DNA of 9,364 nt from Campylobacteraceae bacterium (GCA_027013265.1 JALUXQ010000166.1:1-9364), one strand, 5' to 3'; shown: positions 1 to 7,284, counted from the stretch's first letter. Translations and numbers: made by a program. Notes: generated by a model from the sequence alone, not told the origin.

Positions 1-373
1 TGTCATTGTCTATAACGATAGATAATCCCATGTTTGAAGTAGTAGAATGGAGATCAACTATGAAGTCAACCGCAGTTTTTTCGCTCCCTTTTGGTCCTAG
101 TTTTGCATCTATATTTTTTGCTAGTACATCCTCGTATGTAGATTTTGTAGAATCAGCTAAATCTTTAACCATAAAAGCTCTGTTTAAATCTTTATCGAGG
201 TACCTTGTGCATTTTTTTATAGCTCCGATATTTGCGTGTATGCAGATCGTTTCAAAACCATCTCTTTTCACTAAGTTTGGATTTTTTTTAAATTTATTTA
301 TAAGATATACACCTGTTAGTTCGTTTCCATGTGTTCCGCCTATGATGGCAATCTTGTTTAGTTTTTTGGACAT
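1..373 (-). CDS. Aspartoacylase-family zinc carboxypeptidase-like hydrolase (partial, C-terminus beyond window)
   Basis: Translating the minus strand from the ATG at 373-371 gives 124 codons that run off the left edge of the window. The N-terminus has a GGTHGNE motif (residues 12-18), where His15 and Glu18 would bind zinc. A DLNR motif follows at 62-65, and a DLHST stretch at 107-111 supplies the third zinc ligand, His109. This order and spacing is that of the aspartoacylase/succinylglutamate desuccinylase family, which cleaves N-acyl groups from acidic amino acids such as N-acetylaspartate. The RYLDKDLNR context resembles aspartoacylase more than AstE. An AAGG ribosome-binding site (minus strand, 381-384) sits seven bases before the start. 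The family call is well supported. The exact substrate cannot be told, and the C-terminal substrate-closing domain is not visible. The gene is divergent from the HAD phosphatase. Confidence 0.78.
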   Translation of the reverse strand, partial: MSKKLNKIAIIGGTHGNELTGVYLINKFKKNPNLVKRDGFETICIHANIGAIKKCTRYLDKDLNRAFMVKDLADSTKSTYEDVLAKNIDAKLGPKGSEKTAVDFIVDLHSTTSNMGLSIVIDND

Positions 374-402
374 GGTAAAACCTTTTTTATATTTTTTGTG
401 AA

Positions 403-408
403 ATTATA
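403..408 (-). promoter_or_regulatory. -10 box of the aspartoacylase-family gene
   Basis: The minus strand reads CGCTATAATTT here, a perfect TATAAT 29 bases before the ATG. No convincing -35 hexamer is visible, which is usual for Campylobacterota housekeeping promoters. The same CGCTATAATTT string occurs before the QueD-like gene. Confidence 0.5.
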
Positions 409-447
409 GCGTAAGGCCGGTAAATAAAATAATGAGGTTACTTGTAG

Positions 448-453
448 TATAAT
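448..453 (+). promoter_or_regulatory. -10 box of the HAD phosphatase gene
   Basis: TATAAT in the context TAGTATAATATCC lies 29 bases before the GTG start at 483. Together with the minus-strand -10 at 403-408 it makes the 109-base divergent region a back-to-back promoter pair. No clear -35 is seen. Confidence 0.5.
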
Positions 454-482
454 ATCCCATCTTTACATATAGGAAAAATATA

Positions 483-1115
483 GTGACTATACTTTTTGAT
501 TTAGATGGTACTCTTATAGATTCGACTGAGGCAATTTTGGAGAGTTTTGGAGTTAGTTTTAAAGAGTTTGATTTGAAAATTCCGAGTGATGATGTTATAA
601 AATCTTTCATAGGGTATCCACTTGAGATTATGTATAAAGAGTTGGGTATAAAAACTGAAAATATAGCAGATATTGTAGCTATATATAAAAAACACTACCG
701 AGAAATTTCAAGAAAAAAAACTACACTTTTGCTAAATGCGAAAGAGGCTTTAGAAGAGGCGAGCAAGTTCGCAGTTTTAGGGGTAGTGACTACAAAGACA
801 AAGAGGTATTCTCTTGAACTCTTGGAATATATGGATATTTTAAGGTATTTTAAAGTGATAATTGGTAGAGAAGATGTGCAAAACCCAAAACCACATCCCG
901 AGCCAATCCTAAAAGCTATGGATATCCTTGATGCCAAAATAGAAAAAACTTGGATGATAGGAGACACCAGGATGGACATAGAGAGTGCAAAAGGTGCAAA
1001 TATCCAGCATTGTGCGGTATTGTGTGGGTATGGAAACATAGATGAGTTGACTATGAATGGCAACCTAATCTTTTTAAATACGCTAGAAGCTATAAAATAT
1101 ATACAGAAATTATGA
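483..1115 (+). CDS. HAD-superfamily phosphatase, phosphoglycolate-phosphatase-like
   Basis: This 210-residue protein starts at a GTG with an AGGA ribosome-binding site eight bases upstream (471-474). It carries all four HAD motifs. Motif I is FDLDGTLIDS (nucleophile Asp6, acid/base Asp8), motif II is Thr103/Thr104 in VVTTKTK, motif III is Lys136 in NPKPHPEP, and motif IV is GDTRMD with Asp161 and Asp165 for magnesium. Residues 15-80 form a helical cap of subfamily I. The KPxPxP signature and length fit the Gph/PpaX group (phosphoglycolate or pyrophosphate phosphatases), but members have varied substrates, so only a small-molecule phosphatase is claimed. From memory, a HAD hydrolase also precedes the PFOR gene in Campylobacter jejuni (Cj1477c-Cj1476c). 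The start was chosen because motif I must lie at the extreme N-terminus. Confidence 0.88.
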   Translation: MTILFDLDGTLIDSTEAILESFGVSFKEFDLKIPSDDVIKSFIGYPLEIMYKELGIKTENIADIVAIYKKHYREISRKKTTLLLNAKEALEEASKFAVLGVVTTKTKRYSLELLEYMDILRYFKVIIGREDVQNPKPHPEPILKAMDILDAKIEKTWMIGDTRMDIESAKGANIQHCAVLCGYGNIDELTMNGNLIFLNTLEAIKYIQKL

Positions 1116-1167
1116 CGGCTAAACATCTAAAAAATAAAATTAGTATTATAAATTGTGTGATTATTAA

Positions 1168-1173
1168 TATAAT
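1168..1173 (+). promoter_or_regulatory. Candidate -10 box for the PFOR gene
   Basis: TATAAT followed by TTAG lies 121 bases before the PFOR ATG. If it is used, transcription would begin near 1180 and the 1192-1250 hairpin would form in the 5' leader. A weaker TATAAA at 1263-1268, downstream of the hairpin, is an alternative. No good -35 is visible for either. Confidence 0.35.
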
Positions 1174-1191
1174 TTAGAGTATAGTTTTGTA

Positions 1192-1250
1192 TTGTTACTC
1201 CACCAAGTAACTGCATCAAAAGTTGAGTTAGTTACTTGGTGGAGTAATAA
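1192..1250. repeat. Long inverted repeat in the PFOR leader (18-bp perfect arms, 17-nt loop)
   Basis: The left arm TTACTCCACCAAGTAACT (1195-1212) is matched exactly by its reverse complement at 1230-1247, with a 17-base loop between. The stem extends outward to 1192/1250 with one G-T wobble. Each arm also contains a shorter palindrome, TTACT-N6-AGTAA (1195-1210 and 1232-1247), with centres 37 bp apart. No T-tract follows, so it is not a standard terminator for the HAD gene. It could be a pair of operator sites, an RNA leader structure or a small palindromic repeat element. The structure is certain; its role is not known. Confidence 0.85.
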
Positions 1251-1294
1251 GTACCTAACCAATATAAAATAAAAATTGATAAAAGGGATGGATT

Positions 1295-4200
1295 ATGGCA
1301 AAAGTCATGAAAACTATGGATGGAAATGAAGCTGCAGCTTATTCAGCATATGCTTTTACAGAAGTTGCTGGTATATACCCTATAACACCATCTTCTCCGA
1401 TGGCAGAACATACTGATACATGGGCTAGCAAGGGCAAAAAGAATCTGTTTGGTATGCCTGTAAAATTGGTTGAAATGCAGAGCGAAGCTGGAGCTGCTGG
1501 AGCTGTTCATGGCTCACTTCAGTCAGGTGCATTAACCACGACTTATACAGCTTCTCAAGGGCTATTGTTAAAAATACCAAATATGTATAAGATGGCAGGA
1601 CAACTTTTGCCAGCAGTTATACATGTGGCGGCTAGATCTTTGGCAACACATGCGCTCTCTATTTTTGGCGATCATCAAGACATATACGCAACAAGGCAGA
1701 CAGGATTTGCACTTTTAGCTTCAAGCTCAGTTCAAGAAGCTATGGATTTAGCTGGTGTTGCTCACCTCTCAGCTATAAGAGGAAGAGTGCCATTTTTACA
1801 TTTTTTTGATGGCTTTAGAACTTCACATGAAATTCAAAAAATCGAAGTTATGGATTATGCCGTTTGGGATAGACTTTTGGATAAAGATGCGGTTGCTAAG
1901 TTTAGAGATGAGGCTTTAAGTCCAGAAAATCCAAAGACAAGAGGTACTGCGCAAAATGATGATATATATTTTCAAGGAAGAGAAGCACAAAACAAGTTTT
2001 ATGAAGCGCTTCCTGATGTAGTAGCTGATTATATGGCTGAAGTTTCAAAAGAGACAAGTAGGGACTATAAGCCATTTACTTACTATGGAGATCCTGAAGC
2101 TACTAGAATTATCGTAGCGATGGGTTCTGTTACTGAAACCATTAAAGAGACAGTTGATTACTTAAGAACAAAAGGTGAAAAAGTTGGTCTAGCGGTTGTC
2201 CATCTTTATCGCCCATTTAGTCTGAAATACTTCTTTGATGTAGTTCCAAAAACTGTAGAAAAAATAGCAGTGCTCGATAGAACAAAAGAGCCAGGAAGTA
2301 TTGGTGAACCACTCTTTTTGGATATCCAAGCAGCATACTATGGAAAGAAAGATGCTCCAGCTATAGTTGGTGGTAGATATGGTCTATCTTCAAAAGATAC
2401 AAATCCTGCACAGATCATAGCAGTCTTTGAAAATCTTGAAGCAACTGAACCAAAGAGCGATTTTACTATCGGAATTATTGATGATGTTACATTTAAATCA
2501 TTACCGATTGGAGAAAATATCTCACTAGGTGGAGAGGGTGTAAAAGAGTGTCTCTTTTATGGATTAGGAGCTGATGGAACTGTTGGTGCAAATAAAAACT
2601 CTGTAAAAATTATCGGCGATAAAACAGATCTTTATGCTCAGGCGTATTTTGCGTATGACTCTAAAAAATCAGGTGGTTATACAAGAAGTCACCTAAGATT
2701 TGGACCAAATCCAATCCGTTCAACTTATCTAGTAACAAGACCCGACTTTGTAGCTTGTTCAGTTGCGGCCTATATGGAAATGTATGATATGATTGGCGGA
2801 CTTAAAGATGGTGGTACATTTTTACTAAATTCTATTTGGAATGCACAAGAGACCGCCAAAAGAGTTCCAAATAAATTCAAAAAAACGCTAGCACAGAAAA
2901 ATGCTAAATTTTATGTTATAAATGCTACAAAGATAGCAAGAGATATAGGACTCGGTAGTAGAACAAACACTATCATGCAAGCTGCTTTCTTTAAACTAGC
3001 TGACATCATAGAGTTTGAAAAAGCAAAAAAGTTTATGAAAGAGTTTGCTCACAAATCATATATTAAAAAAGGTGAGTATATAGTAGAGATGAACTACAAG
3101 GCTATAGATAGTGGAGAGGCTGGACTTGAAGAAGTAACAGTTGATCCTGCATGGGCAAATTTAAGTGATGAAATCTCTCTTGCAGTTCCAGAAAAATACC
3201 CTGGAGATAATTTTATAGAATCAATTTGTAAGCCGATGAATAAAGCGCTTGGTGATGATCTCCCTGTCTCTGTATTTATGGAGCATGCAGATGGTTCAGC
3301 AGAAAATGGTACAACTGCATTTGAAAAAAGGGGTGTGGCAACGATGGTCCCGACTTGGAACAAAGATACTTGTATTCAGTGCAATCAATGCTCTTTTGTC
3401 TGCCCACACTCAGTTATCAGACCATTTTTGATAAATGATAAAGAGATGGAAAGTGCACCTGCGGGAGTTAAAAATCATGTTATTGATGCTAAAGGAAAGG
3501 CATTGAATGGTTTAAAATATAAGATACAAGTCTCTACATTAGATTGTACAGGTTGTGAACTTTGTTCAGAAATTTGTCCTACAGAAGAGAAATCTCTCGT
3601 GATGGTTCCTATCGACCAAGAACTAGATAATAATGAGCAGGAAAATGCTGATTATCTCTTTAAAAAAGTAACATATAAAGATGATTTGGTTAAGAAAACA
3701 ACTGTGAAAGGTTCACAATTTGCCAAGCCGTTGTTTGAATTTCACGGTGCATGTCCAGGGTGTGGTGAAACTCCATATATCTCATTGGCAACTCAGCTTT
3801 ATGGTGAACACATGATGATAGCAAATGCAACAGGTTGTTCTTCTATCTATGGTGGATCAATGCCTTCAACTCCATACACTACAAATTATGAAGGTCATGG
3901 ACCAGCATGGGCTAACTCGCTCTTTGAAGACAATGCAGAGTTTGGTATGGGTATGCATATCGCAAATGAGACTATTAGAAACAGAGTAGCAAATATCATG
4001 GCAAACTCTATGGACGAAGTTCCAAATGCTTTAGTTGCACTATATAAAGATTTCTTAGAATATAAAGATGATAGAGTAAAAACCGCAGAGATTAGAGATA
4101 GAATGATTCCTATATTAGAAGAAAATCTTGGTATTCCTAGTGTTGCAGAATTATACAAAATAAGAAGATATATAGCTAAAAAATCACAGTGGATCATAGG

Positions 4201-4852
4201 TGGTGATGGTTGGGCTTATGATATAGGCTATGGTGGACTAGACCATGTAAGTGCAAGTGGAGAAGATGTAAATATCTTGGTTGTTGATACGGAGGTTTAC
4301 TCAAATACAGGTGGACAAAGTTCAAAAGCTTCACATACAGGTTCGGTTGCAGAGTTTACAGCTACAGGCAAGCCAGTTATGAAAAAAGATTTAGGTCAAA
4401 TATCCATAACTTATGGCAACATATATGTAGCAAGTATTAATTCAAATGCTTCTCAGGCACACACGCTAAGAGTTATGAAAGATGCTGAAGATTTTCCTGG
4501 TGTCTCTATTGTAATTGCATACTCTCCTTGTATAGCTCATGGAGTAAAGGGAGGGATGGCACACTCTGGCAAACAAGCAGCTCTTGCTACGATTTGCGGG
4601 TATTGGCCAACATATACATATGACCCAAGACTTATGAAAGAGGGTAAAAGCCCTATGAAAATATCTTGCAAAGAGCCTGATTGGGATAGATATGAAGAGT
4701 TCCTGTCTCAAGAGGTGAGATATAACGCTTTGAAAAAATCAAACCCAGAACATGCCAAAGAGTTGTTCAAAAAAAATAAAAGAGATGCTCAGTTTAGATG
4801 GAGACAATTAAAGAGGCTAGAAGAGGGGGACTATTCTAACGAGGTAGAGTAG
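1295..4852 (+). CDS. nifJ: Pyruvate:ferredoxin (flavodoxin) oxidoreductase, single-chain
   Basis: This 1185-residue protein is a full-length homodimer-type PFOR, which interconverts pyruvate plus CoA with acetyl-CoA and CO2 in the cytoplasm and passes electrons to ferredoxin or flavodoxin. The N-terminal domain has YPITPSSP (28-35), Glu64 in MQSEAGAAGA and Arg114, matching the pyruvate- and thiamine-contacting residues Thr31, Glu64 and Arg114 of the Desulfovibrio africanus enzyme. A GLGADGTVGANK motif lies at 423-434. The ferredoxin-like domain has two 4Fe-4S motifs: Cys693, 696, 699, 703 and Cys751, 754, 757, 761. The catalytic-proximal cluster uses Cys820, Cys823, Cys848 and probably Cys1079 (SPCIAHG). 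The thiamine diphosphate/Mg site is GDGWAYDIGYGG (from 970) and NTGGQ (1004-1008). An AAGGGA ribosome-binding site precedes the ATG. The enzyme can run in either direction; direction is not readable here. Also called por. Confidence 0.97.
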   Translation: MAKVMKTMDGNEAAAYSAYAFTEVAGIYPITPSSPMAEHTDTWASKGKKNLFGMPVKLVEMQSEAGAAGAVHGSLQSGALTTTYTASQGLLLKIPNMYKMAGQLLPAVIHVAARSLATHALSIFGDHQDIYATRQTGFALLASSSVQEAMDLAGVAHLSAIRGRVPFLHFFDGFRTSHEIQKIEVMDYAVWDRLLDKDAVAKFRDEALSPENPKTRGTAQNDDIYFQGREAQNKFYEALPDVVADYMAEVSKETSRDYKPFTYYGDPEATRIIVAMGSVTETIKETVDYLRTKGEKVGLAVVHLYRPFSLKYFFDVVPKTVEKIAVLDRTKEPGSIGEPLFLDIQAAYYGKKDAPAIVGGRYGLSSKDTNPAQIIAVFENLEATEPKSDFTIGIIDDVTFKSLPIGENISLGGEGVKECLFYGLGADGTVGANKNSVKIIGDKTDLYAQAYFAYDSKKSGGYTRSHLRFGPNPIRSTYLVTRPDFVACSVAAYMEMYDMIGGLKDGGTFLLNSIWNAQETAKRVPNKFKKTLAQKNAKFYVINATKIARDIGLGSRTNTIMQAAFFKLADIIEFEKAKKFMKEFAHKSYIKKGEYIVEMNYKAIDSGEAGLEEVTVDPAWANLSDEISLAVPEKYPGDNFIESICKPMNKALGDDLPVSVFMEHADGSAENGTTAFEKRGVATMVPTWNKDTCIQCNQCSFVCPHSVIRPFLINDKEMESAPAGVKNHVIDAKGKALNGLKYKIQVSTLDCTGCELCSEICPTEEKSLVMVPIDQELDNNEQENADYLFKKVTYKDDLVKKTTVKGSQFAKPLFEFHGACPGCGETPYISLATQLYGEHMMIANATGCSSIYGGSMPSTPYTTNYEGHGPAWANSLFEDNAEFGMGMHIANETIRNRVANIMANSMDEVPNALVALYKDFLEYKDDRVKTAEIRDRMIPILEENLGIPSVAELYKIRRYIAKKSQWIIGGDGWAYDIGYGGLDHVSASGEDVNILVVDTEVYSNTGGQSSKASHTGSVAEFTATGKPVMKKDLGQISITYGNIYVASINSNASQAHTLRVMKDAEDFPGVSIVIAYSPCIAHGVKGGMAHSGKQAALATICGYWPTYTYDPRLMKEGKSPMKISCKEPDWDRYEEFLSQEVRYNALKKSNPEHAKELFKKNKRDAQFRWRQLKRLEEGDYSNEVE

Positions 4853-4858
4853 TTTTTG

Positions 4859-4892
4859 GTTGGTGCAGAGTATAGGCTCTGCACCAACTTTT
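4859..4892 (+). terminator. Rho-independent terminator of the PFOR gene
   Basis: GTTGGTGCAGAG (4859-4870) pairs perfectly with CTCTGCACCAAC (4877-4888) around a six-base loop, followed by TTTT. It lies just after the PFOR stop codon. The T-tract overlaps the stop of the convergent zinc-ribbon gene, so the same stem also follows that gene, though without a T-tract on the minus strand. Confidence 0.88.
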
Positions 4893-5085
4893 ATAAACCT
4901 AAAGTTTTCTCGACCTCTTCATTTGTTCTAACAGCATTTGCACTCTCGTGTATAACAGTTGGCAGACAAGCTGTGCAAATATGCACCTCTTCACCACCAC
5001 ATACAGCTTTTACATATACTCTTTTTTGACCATCATGGCTTGATTTTAGACAAACATTGCAAACTTGAACGCTATTTTTTTCCAT
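4891..5085 (-). CDS. Small zinc-ribbon-like protein of unknown function
   Basis: This 64-residue protein has two CxxC knuckles, Cys9-x-x-Cys12 and Cys37-x-x-Cys40, separated by 24 residues. An extra Cys29 lies between them, and His35 is just before the second pair. The arrangement predicts one structural zinc site in a rubredoxin-knuckle or zinc-ribbon fold. The C-terminal tail is short and acidic. A strong AAAGGA ribosome-binding site precedes the ATG by seven bases, which supports real translation. The stop codon lies in the T-tract of the PFOR terminator, so the genes converge. I do not recognise a named family. A small Cys-rich protein beside PFOR could relate to iron-sulfur or redox chemistry, but that is inference from position only. 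Confidence 0.8.
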   Translation of the reverse strand: MEKNSVQVCNVCLKSSHDGQKRVYVKAVCGGEEVHICTACLPTVIHESANAVRTNEEVEKTLGL

Positions 5086-5117
5086 TTGATTTCCTTTTAG
5101 TAAAATTTTAGAGTAGT

Positions 5118-5123
5118 ATTATA
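5118..5123 (-). promoter_or_regulatory. -10 box of the zinc-ribbon gene
   Basis: The minus strand reads AATATAATACTAC, a perfect TATAAT 32 bases before the ATG at 5085. An A/T-rich stretch takes the place of a -35. Confidence 0.45.
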
Positions 5124-5163
5124 TTAAAAAAATTAAAAAAAATGGTTGAGCTATATCAATAGT

Positions 5164-5182
5164 TATAATTTTTAGATATAAT
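5164..5182 (+). promoter_or_regulatory. Two tandem -10 boxes for luxS
   Basis: Two perfect TATAAT hexamers, at 5164-5169 and 5177-5182, lie 37 and 24 bases before the luxS ATG. The nearer one would give a very short leader that still includes the AAAGGA ribosome-binding site at 5195-5200. Which is used cannot be decided from sequence. Confidence 0.5.
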
Positions 5183-5206
5183 CTCAAGAAAATTAAAGGA
5201 TTAGAG

Positions 5207-5710
5207 ATGCCATTACTTGACAGTTTTACAGTTGACCATACTAGGATGCCAGCTCCTGCTGTGAGAGTTGCTAAAAATATGAAAACACCATCTGGAGATG
5301 ATATAACTGTTTTTGATTTAAGGTTTTGTAAGCCAAACCAAGACAAACTTTCTGTGAAGGGAATTCATACGCTAGAACATTTATTCGCAGGTTTTATGAG
5401 AGAGCATTTAAATAGTGACAGCGTAGAAATCATAGATATCTCTCCTATGGGTTGTCGAACAGGATTTTATATGAGTCTGCTTGGGACACCTAAAGAAGAG
5501 GAAGTTGCATCATCATGGAAAGAGTCTATGCAAGATGTCTTAAATGTAAAAAGTCAAAAGGATATACCAGAGTTAAATATCTATCAATGCGGAACTTGCG
5601 ATATGCACTCTCTAGGTGAAGCACAAGAGATAGCCAAAGGAGTTTTAGATAAAGAGATAGGTGTTATGAACAACGAAGAGCTAAAGCTAGACTTATCTAA
5701 GATATCTTAA
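5207..5710 (+). CDS. luxS: S-ribosylhomocysteine lyase LuxS
   Basis: At 167 residues this is a normal full-length LuxS. The enzyme splits S-ribosylhomocysteine, made by Pfs from S-adenosylhomocysteine, into homocysteine and DPD, the precursor of autoinducer-2. The metal ligands are all present: His54 and His58 in HTLEHLF and Cys128 in YQCGTCDMHSLGEAQ. The catalytic Glu57 and the Cys83 in MGCRTGFYMS are also there. AAAGGA lies six bases before the ATG. No pfs or metK is adjacent, so it appears to be a monocistronic unit. Methyl-cycle recycling is secure; a signalling role cannot be claimed from sequence. The last 14 bases overlap the 3' end of the convergent YhbP-like gene. Confidence 0.97.
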   Translation: MPLLDSFTVDHTRMPAPAVRVAKNMKTPSGDDITVFDLRFCKPNQDKLSVKGIHTLEHLFAGFMREHLNSDSVEIIDISPMGCRTGFYMSLLGTPKEEEVASSWKESMQDVLNVKSQKDIPELNIYQCGTCDMHSLGEAQEIAKGVLDKEIGVMNNEELKLDLSKIS

Positions 5711-5724
5711 ACTCTAGTTTTTTT
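5683..5724 (+). terminator. Possible luxS terminator inside the convergent overlap
   Basis: AAAGCTAGA (5683-5691) can pair with TCTAGTTTT (5713-5721) with one G-T wobble, enclosing the palindrome AAGATATCTT. A run of seven T follows at 5718-5724. The stem is A/T-rich and partly uses the T-run, so it is only a moderate candidate. It lies within luxS and the tail of the opposing gene. Confidence 0.35.
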
Positions 5725-6104
5725 CCAAAAGCTAGAGTGTTGTCTGTAAATTTTACATACTCTATATCTATATGCCACAGTTTTGGACTTAAAGCTATGG
5801 CATATGGGTATCTTTTGAGGTAAGCTCTACTCTCTTGCCTGTTTGCTTCTCCCCAAATACCTTGATATTGAATACCTTGGATTTTGCCTATTTGCTCAGT
5901 TTCTAAGTGAATAGTCCCAGATACTTTTGGAATTTTTTGTGCTAACTTTACATGTAGAGTCTCTTCGTTGGAAGCAACGATAAATCTTGGTGGCGAATCA
6001 AGAAATATATAAAAACAACTAGCACTATGGATAGTCTCTTGTGTATAAAATGAACAACTCAGTACATGGTGTTTTTGGATAAATTTAACAATTTTATCAT
6101 CCAC
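5697..6104 (-). CDS. YhbP/UPF0306-family FMN-binding split-barrel-like protein
   Basis: The 135-residue product resembles Escherichia coli YhbP (UPF0306, 147 residues) across its length. It has an N-terminal helix (VKFIQKHHVLSCSF), a Gly-Thr-Ile beta stretch, an IQGIQYQGIWGEA strand and the diagnostic C-terminal KFTDNTLAFGKKL. The family is related to pyridoxamine-phosphate-oxidase-type split barrels and has no settled function. The GTG at 6104-6102 is chosen because it aligns with the YhbP N-terminus and overlaps the upstream DUF1294 stop by only eight bases, suggesting translational coupling. The in-frame ATG at 6152 or TTG at 6164 would add 16 or 20 residues and deepen the overlap. The 3' end overlaps luxS by 14 bases on the opposite strand. 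Confidence 0.8.
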   Translation of the reverse strand: MDDKIVKFIQKHHVLSCSFYTQETIHSASCFYIFLDSPPRFIVASNEETLHVKLAQKIPKVSGTIHLETEQIGKIQGIQYQGIWGEANRQESRAYLKRYPYAIALSPKLWHIDIEYVKFTDNTLAFGKKLEFKIS

Positions 6105-6480
6105 TGATACTCTTACTCCAAGCGATGATAGTATCAAGATTTTGAAATACATAGTACAGACCAATTGCCCATAAAATCAAGATGATAAACTCTATAAGTA
6201 AAAAGTACCTTTTTTGTAGTTTGTGGCGAAATAGTAAAATTCCTATAAACAGCCCAATAACTCCACCAATCAAAGAAAAAAAGTGAAAACTAAGCTCAGG
6301 AACTCTCTTCCTCTCTTTTGTGGAGTTTAATTTATCGATACCAAAGAGAATCAGAGCAAAGATATTGATAGAACCAAAATACCAGACTATCACAGGAATA
6401 CTAGGCATAACGATATTTAGTGCAAATGCACTAAATGCAAAGAGGAACATTATTAGGATTCTAAAACCGTTACAGCACAT
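6097..6480 (-). CDS. DUF1294 small membrane protein
   Basis: This 127-residue protein has four hydrophobic segments at about residues 7-23, 26-48, 67-84 and 92-113, so it should sit in the inner membrane. Between segments two and three it has a short basic cytoplasmic loop with DK (49-50) and RVPE (59-62). GGxxG (72-76) and FRHK (84-87) follow. This DK...R-hydrophobic-PE...GGxxG...RHK pattern is that of DUF1294, whose function is unknown. An AAGGAG ribosome-binding site lies six bases before the ATG. It is the first gene of a two-gene unit with the YhbP-like protein, which starts within its last codons. Confidence 0.85.
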   Translation of the reverse strand: MCCNGFRILIMFLFAFSAFALNIVMPSIPVIVWYFGSINIFALILFGIDKLNSTKERKRVPELSFHFFSLIGGVIGLFIGILLFRHKLQKRYFLLIEFIILILWAIGLYYVFQNLDTIIAWSKSISG

Positions 6481-6502
6481 TTTAACTCCTTAAATATGCA
6501 GT

Positions 6503-6508
6503 ATTATA
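6503..6508 (-). promoter_or_regulatory. -10 box of the DUF1294-YhbP unit
   Basis: The minus strand reads TGTTATAATACTG, a perfect TATAAT 22 bases before the ATG at 6480. It lies back to back with the dUTPase promoter at 6531-6536. Confidence 0.5.
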
Positions 6509-6530
6509 ACATTTTGTTACGAAAAAATGG

Positions 6531-6536
6531 TATAAT
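6531..6536 (+). promoter_or_regulatory. -10 box of the dUTPase gene
   Basis: TGGTATAAT is an extended -10 element (TGn before a perfect TATAAT), 32 bases before the GTG at 6569. Confidence 0.55.
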
Positions 6537-6568
6537 CCTTTCTTGCATGAAAAGAAGAGGAGAAAGAA

Positions 6569-7267
6569 GTGACGAATTTAGAGTATATAAAAGAGATGTT
6601 TTTACTTCAACAAAAATTAAATGATGAGACAAATGGACTTGGTTGGGAAAATGGATACACCGAAAATGGAAAGATTATAAATTGGAAAAGGTGTATATAT
6701 ATGGAGTGTGCGGAACTGATAGACAGTTTTAATTGGAAGCATTGGAAAGATATAGAAAAACCAATTGATTGGGAAAATGCTGTCATCGAGATAGTAGATA
6801 TTTGGCACTTCATCATCAGTTTAGTGTTGGAAGATGGAAAAATTAACAGAGGTAAAGGCATCAACAGGATAGTTCGCGATGTTACAGATGTGCAAGGCTT
6901 TGATAGATTTACACAAGAGCCTTATAGTATCAAAGAGGCACAATCTGCAGAGATTATCAATGATATTGAGAAGATTATTCATGAGACTACGGACTTTAAA
7001 ATTGATATTTATGATAGTTTATTGAAAAATTACTTTGCACTATCTTTAAAATGTGGAGTAAATTTAAAAGTTTTATACAGATACTATATCGCTAAAAATG
7101 TTTTGAATGGCTTTAGACAAAATCATGGCTATAAAGAGGGTACATACAAGAAAGTATGGGATGGCAAAGAGGATAATGTCGTCATGCTTGAGATTTTGGA
7201 CACAAAACCTTTTGGCGCTGATGAGTTATACAAAGAGCTAGAAAAGGCCTATAAAAAGTTAAATTAA
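6569..7267 (+). CDS. dut: Dimeric all-alpha dUTPase (dUTPase_2 / MazG-like superfamily)
   Basis: This 232-residue protein closely resembles the Campylobacter jejuni dimeric dUTP diphosphatase (Cj1451), which hydrolyses dUTP (and dUDP) to dUMP, keeping uracil out of DNA and feeding thymidylate synthesis. The magnesium-binding motifs are present: Glu46 and Glu49 in MECAELIDSFNWKHWK, and Glu74 and Asp77 in IEIVDIWHF. The N-terminal LNDETNGLGWENGY and the C-terminal NGFRQNHGYKEGTY also match that family. It is unrelated to the trimeric beta-barrel dUTPase. The GTG start is supported by GAGGAG six bases upstream (6557-6562). It appears monocistronic, with promoters on both sides. Confidence 0.93.
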   Translation: MTNLEYIKEMFLLQQKLNDETNGLGWENGYTENGKIINWKRCIYMECAELIDSFNWKHWKDIEKPIDWENAVIEIVDIWHFIISLVLEDGKINRGKGINRIVRDVTDVQGFDRFTQEPYSIKEAQSAEIINDIEKIIHETTDFKIDIYDSLLKNYFALSLKCGVNLKVLYRYYIAKNVLNGFRQNHGYKEGTYKKVWDGKEDNVVMLEILDTKPFGADELYKELEKAYKKLN

Positions 7268-7270
7268 GTT

Positions 7271-7284
7271 TATAATGGTATAAT
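7271..7284 (+). promoter_or_regulatory. Two -10 boxes before the lytic-transglycosylase-like gene
   Basis: TATAAT occurs at 7271-7276 and, as the extended form TGGTATAAT, at 7279-7284. The second lies 28 bases before the ATG at 7313. They begin only four bases after the dut stop codon. Confidence 0.5.

Noticed and set aside
6..401. Plus-strand 131-codon open frame at the left end
   Set aside because: It is antisense to the aspartoacylase-family gene, whose frame carries all the zinc-ligand motifs. The plus-strand translation has no recognisable feature.
713..720. A8 run inside the HAD phosphatase gene as a possible frameshift or slippage site
   Set aside because: The frame is intact, all four HAD motifs are in one frame, and A-runs are expected in Lys codons of an AT-rich genome.
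1192..1250. The inverted repeat as the terminator of the HAD phosphatase gene
   Set aside because: There is no T-tract after the stem on the plus strand, and it starts 77 bases past the stop codon.
3094..3431. Open frames on both strands within the PFOR gene
   Set aside because: They are shadows of a coding frame with complete domain and motif content, and none has a convincing ribosome-binding site.
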